Shown here: positions 1 to 7,798 of the stretch, piece after piece
How the letters are laid out: every line of letters starts with the position of its first letter
Numbering within the stretch: position 1 is the stretch's first letter
NCBI RefSeq assembly: GCF_002250565.1
Contig: NZ_NMVJ01000001.1
Span: forward strand, 372,001-436,000
Source of the DNA: Parenemella sanctibonifatiensis
GTDB taxonomy: Bacteria > Actinomycetota > Actinomycetes > Propionibacteriales > Propionibacteriaceae
Direction of reading: 5' to 3'
DNA length: 64,000 nucleotides
The notes under the pieces: model-generated
What the model saw: only the letters and a program-made list of their open reading frames with translations
What the model was told of the DNA's origin: nothing
Database searches by the model: none
Position numbers and translations under genes: made by a program

Positions 1-1
1 C

Positions 2-757
2 CTGGCGTACCAGACGTATGAGCAGCAGCTGCGCAATGAACTGGTACGCGAGCGGCTCCCCAAGCACGTCGCCGTCCAGGCCGACGGCAACCGGCGCTGG
101 GCGCGTACGAATGCCCCCGACCAGCCCCTGATCGCGGGCTATCGGGCCGGCGCTGACAAGCTCGTCGAGTTTTGCCAGTGGTGCGCCGACGTCGACATCG
201 AAGTCGTCACCTTGTGGGTGCTGTCCACCGACAACCTCAACCGAGCCGGATCCGAGGTCGACGAGATCCTCACCGCGATCGAGGAACTCGTGACCGCGCT
301 GGCACGCGTGCCGGAATGGCATGTCGGCACGGTCGGTGACCTGTCGTTGCTGCCCGAGTCGATCGCCGGGCGGTTGCGAGCAGCGGCGAGCGAATCCGAG
401 GCCACCGCCGGTTCGCTGCGGGTCAACGTCGCCGTCGCCTACGGCGGCAAGCACGAGCTGCGGGATGCGGTCCGTTCCCTGCTCGCCGCCGAGGCGGACA
501 AGGGCACCACGCTCGCCGAACTGGCGCGCACCGTCGAAGTCGAGGACATCGCCGACCACCTCTACACCAAGGGCCAGCCCGACCCCGACCTGATCATCCG
601 CACTTCCGGTGAGCAGCGGCTGGGCGGCTTCCTGATGTGGCAGTCGGCGCACAGCGAGTACTACTTCTGTGAGGCGCTGTGGCCCGATTTCCGCAAGGTC
701 GACTTCTATCGCGCACTGCGCTCGTACGCCCAGCGGGAGCGGCGCTTCGGCAAGTGA
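2..757 (+). CDS. uppS: cis-prenyltransferase (UppS family), 5' truncated by window
   Basis: The frame is open from base 2 and ends at TGA 755-757, so only the N-terminus lies outside the window. The family condenses isopentenyl diphosphate with an allylic diphosphate in Z configuration, feeding undecaprenyl phosphate or short Z,E-prenyl precursors for cell-wall carriers. Visible signatures are VQADGNRRWAR (the DGN aspartate binds diphosphate), LSTDNLNR, and near the C-terminus RTSGEQRLGGFLMWQSAH, the conserved RTSGE..R..GF..WQ block. The VQADGNRRWAR variant, instead of IMDGNGRWA, resembles the actinobacterial short-chain paralogues (Z,E-farnesyl diphosphate synthase type), so full undecaprenyl synthesis is not assured. 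It converges on the DUF255 gene with a 90-bp gap. Confidence 0.9.
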   Translation: MAYQTYEQQLRNELVRERLPKHVAVQADGNRRWARTNAPDQPLIAGYRAGADKLVEFCQWCADVDIEVVTLWVLSTDNLNRAGSEVDEILTAIEELVTALARVPEWHVGTVGDLSLLPESIAGRLRAAASESEATAGSLRVNVAVAYGGKHELRDAVRSLLAAEADKGTTLAELARTVEVEDIADHLYTKGQPDPDLIIRTSGEQRLGGFLMWQSAHSEYYFCEALWPDFRKVDFYRALRSYAQRERRFGK

Positions 758-847
758 GGGGTTCGCCCGGGCTGGATGAACCTCAACTTGTTGAGGAAAC
801 GTACGTCGGCACGGCCGGTCCGGTCTCGCACCGTCGCCAGCACCGCC

Positions 848-2614
848 TCAGGAGCGCAACAGGTCCCGCACCAGCGAACCGGCGCTGCGCGGCGTACGAC
901 TCAGCACCGCATCGGCCGACCGGGCCCAACTTTCGGCGCGCTGATCCCACTGGCTGTCCCCCAGCTCGGCGAGCAGCCGGGCCGCGGCAACCGCACTACC
1001 CAACCCGGAAGGGGTCGGCGAATCGTGCGGGTCGCGGGGGCGCAGGATGAGTTCCTCGGCGTCGGAGGCGGTGTCGGCCAGCCCGTCCCCGACGGCGTAC
1101 TGGTCGGCAACCGCCTGCATCAGCGCGGTTGCACGTTCCTGCCAGACGTGATCGCGGCCGGCGATGGCGAGCCGCGCGTACGCCAGCGCCACCGCCGCAT
1201 GGTCCTCCAGCAGGCCCCGCGCCGGGCCCGCCTCGCCAGCCATCGACACCCGCGCCAGCCCGACGGTGCTGGTGTGGACCCGGTGCAGGTGCGTCGCGAT
1301 GCCTTCGGCGAGATCGATCCAGTCGCGGCGTTCCAGGGCTGTGCCTGCGACGACGAGCGCGGCGGCGAGCCAACCGTTCCAAGCGGCGACCACCTTGTCG
1401 TCGCGGCCGGGCCGGAAGCGTTGACCGCGTTCGGCCCGCAGCAACAATTTGGCCTCCTGCCAGCGGCGGCGCTCGTCCTCGGCGGGTTCGCGGAGCCGGC
1501 GCAGCGTCGACAGGCCGTGCTCGAAGGTGCCCTCGTCGGTTACCCCGCACAGGTCGGCGACCCAGCCGGCATCGTCGGTGCCGAGCGCGTCGCGCAGCAG
1601 CGCCGGGCTCCAGGCGTAGTAGATGCCCTCGTGCTGGTTGCCGTGGATGTCGGCGCTGTCGGCATCCAGGCTCGAGGCAAACGCCCATTCCTCGCCGGTC
1701 ACCACCGCCAGGTCGCGGACCAACCAGTCGATGGTGTCGGCGAGCACTTCGGTGTAGCGGCGGCGGGTCGGCTCATCGGGTGCGGTGCGGGCTCCGATGG
1801 CGTACGCCTCGATGAGCAGCGCGTTGTCATAGAGCATCTTCTCGAAGTGGGGCACCTGCCAGTGGGCGTCGACGCTGTAGCGGTGGAAGCCGTCGCCGAG
1901 CTGGTCATAGATGCCGCCGTCAGCCATCTGGCGCAACGTCAGGTGGGCCTGCTCCGAGGCGGTCGGGTCGCCGCTGGTGAGCAGCGCCGGCAGCAAGGTG
2001 TGCGGCGGAAACTTCGGCGCCCCGCGGAAACCGCCATGGGCCTGGTCGTAGTCGTTGGCGAGCGCGGCGAGCACCTCGGCGGGCGCGGGTTTCGCGCCGG
2101 GGGCGGGCATCTCGCTGATCTCGCGGAGCTGGTCGACGATGGCGGTCGCTGACTCGGTGACCTCGTCGCGCCGGTCGGCCCAGGCGCCGGCCAGGGCGGT
2201 GAGGACCTCGTCGAAGCCGGGCATTCCCCCGCGGCGGGTGTCGGGGAAATAGGTGCCGGCGAAGAACGGTTTGCCTTCGGGGGTCGCGAAGACCGACATC
2301 GGCCAGCCGCCCTGCCCGGTGAGGGCCTGGGTGGCGCGCATGTAGACGGCGTCGACGTCGGGCCGCTCCTCACGATCGACCTTGATCGCGACGAAGTTGT
2401 CGTTGAGCAGCGCCGCGATGTCGGGGTCCTCGAAGGACTCGTGCGCCATCACATGGCACCAGTGACACGCGGCGTACCCGACGGAGATGAAGACCGGGAC
2501 GTCTCGCCGCTTTGCCTCGGCGAAGGCCTCCGGACTCCACTCCCACCAGTGCACCGGGTTGCCGGCGTGCTGCTGGAGATAGGGGCTGGACGAGCTGCCG
2601 AGACGGTTGACCAT
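848..2614 (-). CDS. DUF255 thioredoxin-domain protein (YyaL/SSP411 family)
   Basis: A 588-residue protein starting at ATG 2614 ([16 protein letters not shown]), the usual N-terminus of the family; a longer in-frame reading upstream would add non-conserved sequence. Residues 1-160 form the thioredoxin-like part: NPVHWWEW, then CHWCHVM with a CxxC pair, then DREERPDVD and GGWPMSVF, all family hallmarks. The remainder is an alpha/alpha-toroid-like region with [10 protein letters not shown]. The biochemical role of the family is not established. In mycobacteria a homologue lies next to mca and uppS relatives, and here it is adjacent to uppS, so the linkage is partly kept. Confidence 0.9.
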   Translation of the reverse strand: MVNRLGSSSSPYLQQHAGNPVHWWEWSPEAFAEAKRRDVPVFISVGYAACHWCHVMAHESFEDPDIAALLNDNFVAIKVDREERPDVDAVYMRATQALTGQGGWPMSVFATPEGKPFFAGTYFPDTRRGGMPGFDEVLTALAGAWADRRDEVTESATAIVDQLREISEMPAPGAKPAPAEVLAALANDYDQAHGGFRGAPKFPPHTLLPALLTSGDPTASEQAHLTLRQMADGGIYDQLGDGFHRYSVDAHWQVPHFEKMLYDNALLIEAYAIGARTAPDEPTRRRYTEVLADTIDWLVRDLAVVTGEEWAFASSLDADSADIHGNQHEGIYYAWSPALLRDALGTDDAGWVADLCGVTDEGTFEHGLSTLRRLREPAEDERRRWQEAKLLLRAERGQRFRPGRDDKVVAAWNGWLAAALVVAGTALERRDWIDLAEGIATHLHRVHTSTVGLARVSMAGEAGPARGLLEDHAAVALAYARLAIAGRDHVWQERATALMQAVADQYAVGDGLADTASDAEELILRPRDPHDSPTPSGLGSAVAAARLLAELGDSQWDQRAESWARSADAVLSRTPRSAGSLVRDLLRS

Positions 2615-2727
2615 GCCCGCAGTGTGCCGCATCGGAGGTAACGGCGGCCCCGGCCACCGAGTGGGGGCGCGGTTTTCGTGCGGAACCGGCCCGACTGACG
2701 CCCGCCCAGCCGGCCAGGGCCCGCGAT

Positions 2728-2788
2728 CTGCTCGTTTACGCGCATCCCCATCCCTCAAATGTGCGTGAAGTGGGCGTTCACGCACATT
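2728..2788. repeat. Intergenic repeat, copy 1, with 12-bp hairpin arms
   Basis: Bases 2728-2774 match 2989-3035 with one mismatch (47 bp; C versus A at the 14th base). The 3' part of this copy makes a perfect stem: aatgtgcgtgaa at 2758-2769 pairs with ttcacgcacatt at 2777-2788 around a 7-base loop. A related 11-mer, tttacgcgcat, lies at 2735-2745, so the unit contains three versions of the motif TTYACGCRCAT in alternating orientation. No T-run follows, so it does not look like an intrinsic terminator. Confidence 0.8.
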
Positions 2789-2988
2789 CGTGGCCTGTGG
2801 GGCGGCCCAGATTAGGCGACGTGTTAAGAATCGGCGGAAAAGTTGACACATTCTCGCGACCTGTCAGCCTTCTTCACACATGACAGCGGGCAGCCGCAGC
2901 CGAGCCCGGAATCAGACATCGACACGAGCGAGCAGCTCGTCCTGCGACCGGCCCACAGCCAGACACTGGACCGCGGTTCGATCGTGAA

Positions 2989-3049
2989 CTGCTCGTTTAC
3001 GAGCATCCCCATCCCTCAAATGTGCGTGAAGTGGGGTTAGAGTTACATT
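2989..3049. repeat. Intergenic repeat, copy 2, decayed hairpin
   Basis: Second copy of the 47-bp unit (2989-3035). Beyond the shared part the right arm of the hairpin has degenerated (gggttagagttacatt instead of gggcgttcacgcacatt), so the 12-bp stem of copy 1 is lost. The copy abuts the Fic gene start at 3050. Confidence 0.75.
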
Positions 3050-4252
3050 GTGGATCTGACGATGTTTCAGCCGGCGGCACCCGGGAGCCTCGTGCCCATC
3101 ACCGGCAGCGACCCCGCCCTTGGCGCTTGGGAGCACCGGGCCTTCCTCCCAAGTCCGCTGTCGACCACCGCACCGAACTTGTCCGTCCAGACGAATCTCG
3201 TCATAGGCAACGCCCGCGCCGCGCTCGCAGCCTTGGACAGCACGGCGCGCCAGTTGCCCAATCCGAGGCTGCTGCGCCTCCCCACCCTGCGACGCGAAGC
3301 GCAGAGCACGTCAGCACTCGAAGGCACCTATGCCCCACTGGCAGACGTGCTGATCGCCGACGACGAAGCACCGACGACGCCCGAACTCACCGAGATCCTC
3401 AATTACGTGGCTGCAGCGAACTTCGGATTCTCCTGGATCGCCGATGGCCGTCCGTTCACGACGTCCTTCGTGTGTGACCTCCAGGGGCGGCTGATGAAGG
3501 GGACCCCGCTCGAGCCGATCTCTGGTCGTCTGCGAGAGGGGCAGGTCGTCATCGGCCAACGCCCTGATGCCGACCCTCGTGAGCACCCGGTGCACAACGC
3601 TCGATTCATCCCCTGCCCGCCCGGCTTGGAGCTCGAGGCGGGACTCAGCGCTCTGGTGTCCTGGTTGAAGGAGGATCACAGCCAGCAGATCGACCCGGTC
3701 GTCGCAACCGCGATGTCGCACTATCAGTTCGAGACGCTCCACCCCTTCCATGACGGGAACGGACGAATCGGACGCCTTCTGATCGTCCTGCACCTGGTCA
3801 CATCAGGCATCCTGAGCGAGCCCACCCTGACTGTCTCACCATGGTTCGAAGCACGCCGCACGCAGTACTACGACGCGCTGCTGTCAGTCAGCACGGCGGG
3901 GGCTTGGGACCCGTTCGTTGCATTCTTCGCGGAGGGCATTCGCCAAGCCGCGGAGACGACGCATGCCGAGATGCTGGACCTGGTCACGGTCCAGGCCGAG
4001 CTCAAGGCGATCATTCGAGACTCCAAACTCCGGGCGGACAGCGCACACTCGCTCGTGGACGTGGCCATCGCCAACTCGAGCTTCACTGTCCGCAAGGCGG
4101 CGGCGGCACTCGGCCTGTCCTACCACCGGACCAACACCCTCGTCGGACAACTCGGCGACCTGGGGATCCTTCAAGAGGTCGGCGGAGGCTACAACCGGAT
4201 CTTCTATGCACCGCGCGTCCTGGAGGTCCTGACCAATCGCACGTCGGAGTGA
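3050..4252 (+). CDS. Fic family protein with C-terminal winged helix
   Basis: Fic proteins transfer AMP (or related groups) from a nucleotide to a hydroxyl side chain of a target protein. The 400-residue product carries HPFHDGNGRIGR near residue 231, a full HxFx(D/E)GNGRxxR catalytic motif. The N-terminal part has TSALEG, a match to the inhibitory helix motif (S/T)xxxE(G/N), so this looks like a self-inhibited (class II) Fic that needs no separate antitoxin. The last 75 residues resemble a winged helix-turn-helix (VRKAAAALGLSYHRTNTLV). The start is uncertain: GTG 3050 or ATG 3062; neither has a strong ribosome-binding site. It lies between repeat-rich spacers and next to other accessory genes. 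Confidence 0.88.
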   Translation: MDLTMFQPAAPGSLVPITGSDPALGAWEHRAFLPSPLSTTAPNLSVQTNLVIGNARAALAALDSTARQLPNPRLLRLPTLRREAQSTSALEGTYAPLADVLIADDEAPTTPELTEILNYVAAANFGFSWIADGRPFTTSFVCDLQGRLMKGTPLEPISGRLREGQVVIGQRPDADPREHPVHNARFIPCPPGLELEAGLSALVSWLKEDHSQQIDPVVATAMSHYQFETLHPFHDGNGRIGRLLIVLHLVTSGILSEPTLTVSPWFEARRTQYYDALLSVSTAGAWDPFVAFFAEGIRQAAETTHAEMLDLVTVQAELKAIIRDSKLRADSAHSLVDVAIANSSFTVRKAAAALGLSYHRTNTLVGQLGDLGILQEVGGGYNRIFYAPRVLEVLTNRTSE

Positions 4253-4271
4253 CGCATCCACCGGAGGACCC

Positions 4272-4886
4272 ATGGCGTACGACATCAAGAAGGACCTCAA
4301 GCATCTCTACCGCCCGGGCGCGGGAGACTTTGTGGAGGTGACCGTGCCGCCGCTGCGGCACCTGGCCGTCGACGGGCACGGCAACCCGAACACCTCCCCC
4401 GCGTACGCCACCGCCGTCCAGTGCCTGTACGCCGCCGCGTACACGATCAAGTTTGCAGCCAAGGCCGGCGGCAACGACTTCGTGGTGCCACCGCTGGAGG
4501 GTCTGTGGAGTTCGGCGGACCCGGCGGCGTTTGCCGCGAGCGACAAGGACAGCTGGGACTGGACGATGCTCATCGTCATCCCCGACCTCGTGCCGGAGGC
4601 CGACGTCGAGACTGGTTTGGCGCAGGCGGTGAACGAGAAGCCGGAGCTGCCGGTCGGCGATGTGGCGATCCGGACCCTCGCCGAGGGTCGGTCCCTGCAG
4701 ATCCTGCACGTCGGCGCCTACGACGACGAGGCCGCGACGTTGCACCGGCTGCACCACGAGGTGATGCCGGCCCGCGGCCTCACCTTCAACGGCCACCATC
4801 ACGAGGTCTACCTGAGCCACCCGCGCCGGGTACCACCCGAACGTCTCAAGACGATCCTGCGGCAACCGGTGCGGCGGGCTTCATGA
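4272..4886 (+). CDS. GyrI-like small-molecule-binding domain protein
   Basis: A 204-residue protein starting at ATG 4272 behind CCGGAGGA at 4260-4267. It begins MAYDIKKDLKHLYRP and has VEVTVPPLRHLAVDGHGNP, the typical opening of the GyrI-like/SOUL-like cluster often annotated as putative small-molecule-binding or hydrolase proteins (COG4832 type). The C-terminal repeat of the fold shows LQILHVGAYDDEAATL and the ending HHEVYLSHPRRVPPERLKT is characteristic. Substrate unknown. It follows the Fic gene by 19 bp and may be cotranscribed with it, but no functional link is evident. Confidence 0.85.
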   Translation: MAYDIKKDLKHLYRPGAGDFVEVTVPPLRHLAVDGHGNPNTSPAYATAVQCLYAAAYTIKFAAKAGGNDFVVPPLEGLWSSADPAAFAASDKDSWDWTMLIVIPDLVPEADVETGLAQAVNEKPELPVGDVAIRTLAEGRSLQILHVGAYDDEAATLHRLHHEVMPARGLTFNGHHHEVYLSHPRRVPPERLKTILRQPVRRAS

Positions 4887-4892
4887 GGATCT

Positions 4893-4970
4893 GCGCGCAA
4901 GAGCCGCAGTCGATGCACCGCAACCCCCTGATTCGGGCCGAGGCACGAATCGACTGCGCGTATTGCGCGC
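4893..4970. repeat. Palindromic repeat element A
   Basis: The left arm 4893-4914 (gcgcgcaagagc then cgcagtcgat) and the right arm 4949-4970 are reverse complements at 19 of 22 positions, enclosing 34 bases. The arm sequence recurs at 5297-5378 and, in variant form, at 6293-6316, 6471-6494 and 6674-6748, so this is one member of a local family that ends in the signature CGCAGTCGAT. Confidence 0.75.
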
Positions 4971-5296
4971 GGCCGTACCAACGCTCGACCAGAACTTGGG
5001 TAGATGGTGCGGCAGGCCCCGGAACCCTGTCCCACCCCGCCGCACTGGCCCTGCGGCCTGGGCCGGCACCGCTGGGCTAGCGCCTCAGGACGATCCAACG
5101 CCCGATTCGTCCAGCCGACGGCTGAGGCGCGCCCCGCGCGGCCGGTCGACGGTGCAGTAGGCCAGCTGCAACGCGCCGAACCCCAGCCCAAGGCGGCGGG
5201 GCCGACGGCGTACGCCCAGCACCCGGGCCTCGGCGATGTCGAACAGGTCCTCGATCAGTGCGTCGTGCAGGCTCACCACGACGTCGAGCAGCCAAT

Positions 5297-5378
5297 CTGC
5301 GCGCAAGACGCGCAGTCGATGCGCCGAGACCGCCGGAATCAGCCCTCAGCGACCATCAACTGCGCCTAGTGAGCGCAG
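5297..5378. repeat. Palindromic repeat element B
   Basis: Left arm 5297-5321 (ctgcgcgcaagacgcgcagt then cgatg) and right arm 5354-5378 pair at 20 of 25 positions around a 32-base middle. The left arm is nearly identical to that of element A, while the middle shares no obvious sequence with it. This is the pattern expected of a dispersed palindromic repeat and not of a simple duplication. Confidence 0.72.
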
Positions 5379-5467
5379 AGTTGCCCACAGGTCCGAAGAG
5401 CCAGGGAATTTTGCACAGCTTCGCGTCGGTGCGACGAAAACCGCCCGCGGCGACCGCTGATGTAGGC

Positions 5468-6322
5468 ATGAACGAACTCCAGCAGCACCTCGAGGAGCGC
5501 GGTGCGGTGTCCGCACGCCGACGCCCGCATCTCCGCCACCGAATCCGCCATGCCGTCGACCGCGGCGAACTGGTGCGGGTCCTGCCAGGCCTCACCTGCG
5601 TGCCGGCCGGCGAGGAACGCCACTGGCGAAGCCTCGCCCTCGCCGCGGTCGAGCAGGACCCGCGCAACGTCATCATCGGCACCGCCGCAGCCGCGCAAAC
5701 ATACTGGCCAGCCCGCCAGGTCCACACGGTCGATGTGGCGTCCCCCTTCAGCCTCACCGCGAAGGGGTTCCACTTCACCCGCACCTGGGTCGACCCCACC
5801 TACGTTGAGCAGCAGATCGCCACGGACGTGTGGGCAGCGGTCGACCTGCTCGGCACCATCGGCCCGAGGGCAATTGACCGGCTACGGCGGTCGCGCATTG
5901 TCGACCGCACTGAGCTCGAGACCGCGCTCAACTCGATGAAGGGCCGCCGAGGAAATCGGCGGCGTGCCTCCATCATCAGCGCGGACGCGTGGTCGGAAGC
6001 TGAGCGCCGCGCCCATCGACTCCTGGCCAACGCCGGGGTCACCGGCTGGTTGGCGAACCATACGGTGTACCTGCAGCACGGGCACCAAGTCGTCGACCTC
6101 TGCTTTCCCCGCCACCGACTCGTGATCGAGATCGATGGCTGGGAGTTCCACGGCACCCGCAAGGCTTTCGAGGACGACCGTCGCGAGGACGCAGACCTGG
6201 TCCGCGAAGGATGGCGGGTCGTCCGAGTCACCTGGATGCAACTGCTGGAGCGCGGCTACTTCATCGACCTCGTGACAGACCTGCTGGCGGGTCGCGCGCA
6301 CTACGCGCACTCGATTCGCTGA
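5468..6322 (+). CDS. DUF559 (Vsr/PD-(D/E)XK-like) endonuclease-domain protein
   Basis: A 284-residue protein from ATG 5468 (MNELQQHLEERG). The N-terminal half resembles the type IV TA AbiEi-like or helix-turn-helix part common in actinobacterial DUF559 proteins (RHAVDRGELVRVLPG). The C-terminal third has the nuclease-like core VVDLCFPRHRLVIEIDG, followed by FHGTRKAFEDDRREDADLV and GWRVVRVTW, typical of the very-short-patch-repair-like fold. These proteins are abundant in actinobacteria and their substrate is unknown. The last codons (HYAHSIR) and the stop are supplied by a member of the local repeat family (6293-6316), so the native C-terminus may have been altered. Confidence 0.82.
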   Translation: MNELQQHLEERGAVSARRRPHLRHRIRHAVDRGELVRVLPGLTCVPAGEERHWRSLALAAVEQDPRNVIIGTAAAAQTYWPARQVHTVDVASPFSLTAKGFHFTRTWVDPTYVEQQIATDVWAAVDLLGTIGPRAIDRLRRSRIVDRTELETALNSMKGRRGNRRRASIISADAWSEAERRAHRLLANAGVTGWLANHTVYLQHGHQVVDLCFPRHRLVIEIDGWEFHGTRKAFEDDRREDADLVREGWRVVRVTWMQLLERGYFIDLVTDLLAGRAHYAHSIR

Positions 6323-6435
6323 ACACCCCAGATCTGGGTCGCCTGCAGCATGCACTGCCGCTCTTGCGCGCACCACCACCGGCCCGGGCGGGAACACCCC
6401 AGAGAGCGCGGCACCGCAACCGCGTCCTTCGGCCA
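6307..6435. repeat. 129-bp direct repeat, copy 1
   Basis: Bases 6307-6435 are identical to 6485-6613 over 129 bp by direct reading, at a period of 178 bp. The copy starts inside the last codons of the DUF559 gene, includes its stop codon, and runs through gaacaccccagatctgggtc and cggcccgggcggg. Confidence 0.9.
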
Positions 6436-6484
6436 ACACCGTCACCCAGGGTGCAACCGGTCGGCCCAGCCGCGCGCACTGGCC

Positions 6485-6613
6485 GCACTCGATTCGCTGA
6501 ACACCCCAGATCTGGGTCGCCTGCAGCATGCACTGCCGCTCTTGCGCGCACCACCACCGGCCCGGGCGGGAACACCCCAGAGAGCGCGGCACCGCAACCG
6601 CGTCCTTCGGCCA
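6485..6613. repeat. 129-bp direct repeat, copy 2
   Basis: Second identical copy of the 129-bp unit, separated from copy 1 by 49 bp of unrelated sequence. No gene is present between 6323 and 6755. The perfect identity implies a recent duplication or ongoing gene conversion. Confidence 0.9.
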
Positions 6614-6673
6614 CCACCCATGATCAACGGGCCTCCAGCACCGTACCGGCGTCAGGCTCGAGGCTGCCCAGCC

Positions 6674-6748
6674 GCGCACTACGTGCAGTCGATTCACTGA
6701 GACCCCCCGAAAACCGCACTCTCTGAGGATCGACTGCACGTAGTGCGC
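6674..6748. repeat. Palindromic repeat element C, perfect 20-bp arms
   Basis: gcgcactacgtgcagtcgat at 6674-6693 is the exact reverse complement of 6729-6748, with a 35-base middle. The arms are a variant of elements A and B (shared GCAGTCGAT). The element lies 7 bp beyond the nrdB stop codon and may protect or end the nrdAB transcript, although no U-run follows in either direction. Confidence 0.85.
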
Positions 6749-6755
6749 ACCAGCC

Positions 6756-7739
6756 TCACTCAGCCTTCGCGTTCACCTCGTAGGCCGTGTTGGTGGACTC
6801 GAAGAAGTTGACCAGCTGCAGGGTGTCGTTGGCGGTCGCCATCCACTTGGCCGGGTTGGCGACCCGATACTCCGGTTCGAAGCCGAGCTCCTCGAGGCGC
6901 CGATCGGCCAAGTACTGCACGTATTGGTTGATGTAGTCCGCATTCAGGCCCAGGATCCCGTTCGGGAGCATGTCCCGGTTGTACGCCGCCTCCATCTCGA
7001 CCGCGTCCAGCACCATCTGCCGGATCTCGTCGGCGAAGTCGTCGGTGGCGATCTCGGGGTTCTCGTCCAGCACGGTCAGGATCAGGTTGATCCCGAACTT
7101 CAGGTGCAGGCTCTCGTCGCGCACGATCCAGTCGATCAGCGATCCGAAGTTGCGCAGCAGATTGCGCTGCCGGAAGCTCAGCGCCACCATGAAGCCGGAG
7201 TAGAACCAGATCCCCTCCAGGATCACGTTGTACGCCACCAGGTTGCGCACGAAGTCCTGCTTACCTTCCACCGTGGTGATGTCGAGGGTTTCCTCGGTCA
7301 TCCGGCGGATGTACTTGACCTCGAACTCCTCCTTCGCCGCCATCGATGGTTCGGTGACATGGGACTCGTACGCCTGCTCCCGGTTGATCGGGAACGTCTC
7401 CAGCACGTACTCGAAGCTCATGCAGTGGTTGGCCTCCTCCCACATCTGCTTGGCGAGATAGAGGTGGCATTCGGCCGCGTTGACGTACGGGTACACCCCG
7501 AACGCCAGCGCCTTGTTGACCAGCAACTCGTTGGGGTTGAAGTAGGACATCAGGAAGGTCAGCGCCTGCCGTTCGTCCTCACTCATCCGGGCGAAGTCCT
7601 GCAGGTCCTCGCCGAGCTGGATCTCGTTGGGAAACCAGGTGTTGGCGACGGCCTGGTCATACAGCTCCATCGCCCACGGATAGGTGACGGGCTTGAGCAG
7701 CAGCCCCTCCTGGATGCCGGTGCCGAGGATGGAAGTCAT
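6756..7739 (-). CDS. nrdB: Ribonucleotide reductase class I, radical subunit (R2), Tyr-less
   Basis: R2 generates the oxidant that starts ribonucleotide reduction in NrdA. The 327-residue product starts at ATG 7739 (MTSILGTGIQEG). Metal ligands can be placed by their spacing: E71, E102, H105, E175, E209 and H212; the 31-, 3-, 34- and 3-residue gaps equal those of the E. coli enzyme. The first ligand is Glu, not Asp, and the residue at the radical-tyrosine position (H+4) is F109 in EANHCMSF. This is the pattern of class Ic (chlamydial-type) R2 proteins, which use a Mn/Fe centre without a tyrosyl radical. The C-terminal tail keeps a Tyr (TAYEV) for radical transfer to NrdA. It follows nrdA by 59 bp in one operon. 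Confidence 0.93.
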   Translation of the reverse strand: MTSILGTGIQEGLLLKPVTYPWAMELYDQAVANTWFPNEIQLGEDLQDFARMSEDERQALTFLMSYFNPNELLVNKALAFGVYPYVNAAECHLYLAKQMWEEANHCMSFEYVLETFPINREQAYESHVTEPSMAAKEEFEVKYIRRMTEETLDITTVEGKQDFVRNLVAYNVILEGIWFYSGFMVALSFRQRNLLRNFGSLIDWIVRDESLHLKFGINLILTVLDENPEIATDDFADEIRQMVLDAVEMEAAYNRDMLPNGILGLNADYINQYVQYLADRRLEELGFEPEYRVANPAKWMATANDTLQLVNFFESTNTAYEVNAKAE

Positions 7740-7798
7740 GGTGGTCCTCTCGTTCGTGTCGTTGGTGAGGCGGGTGTCGGTCGGCAGGTCAGTGCTGG

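Larger units (their letters stand above)
2615..3049. other. Intergenic stretch holding two copies of a 47-bp repeat
   Basis: No convincing gene is visible in these 435 bases. The stretch holds two direct copies of a 47-bp sequence (listed separately) about 260 bp apart. The sequence between them (2789-2988) has lower GC than the flanks and no recognisable coding potential. The right copy ends immediately before the Fic start codon, so promoter elements of the Fic gene must lie in or next to the repeat. Confidence 0.6.
4887..5467. other. Non-coding stretch with two palindromic repeat elements
   Basis: These 581 bases carry no gene I can support. They hold two related stem-forming elements (4893-4970 and 5297-5378, listed separately) separated by GC-rich sequence with scattered short open frames that lack family signatures. 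The region leads into the DUF559 gene, whose ATG at 5468 has no clear ribosome-binding site. Confidence 0.5.

Noticed and set aside
848-2152. Long plus-strand frame opposite the DUF255 gene
   Set aside because: No family pattern; the minus strand encodes the conserved thioredoxin-like protein.
5085-5306. A 73-codon minus-strand frame (LLDVVVSLHDALIEDLFDIAEARVL region)
   Set aside because: Some protein-like character, but it starts at a TTG inside a repeat element, lacks a ribosome-binding site and matches no family I recognise; could be a gene fragment.
6674-6748. Intrinsic terminator for nrdAB
   Set aside because: The 20-bp stem is perfect, but the 35-base loop and missing U-run do not fit; listed as a repeat element.
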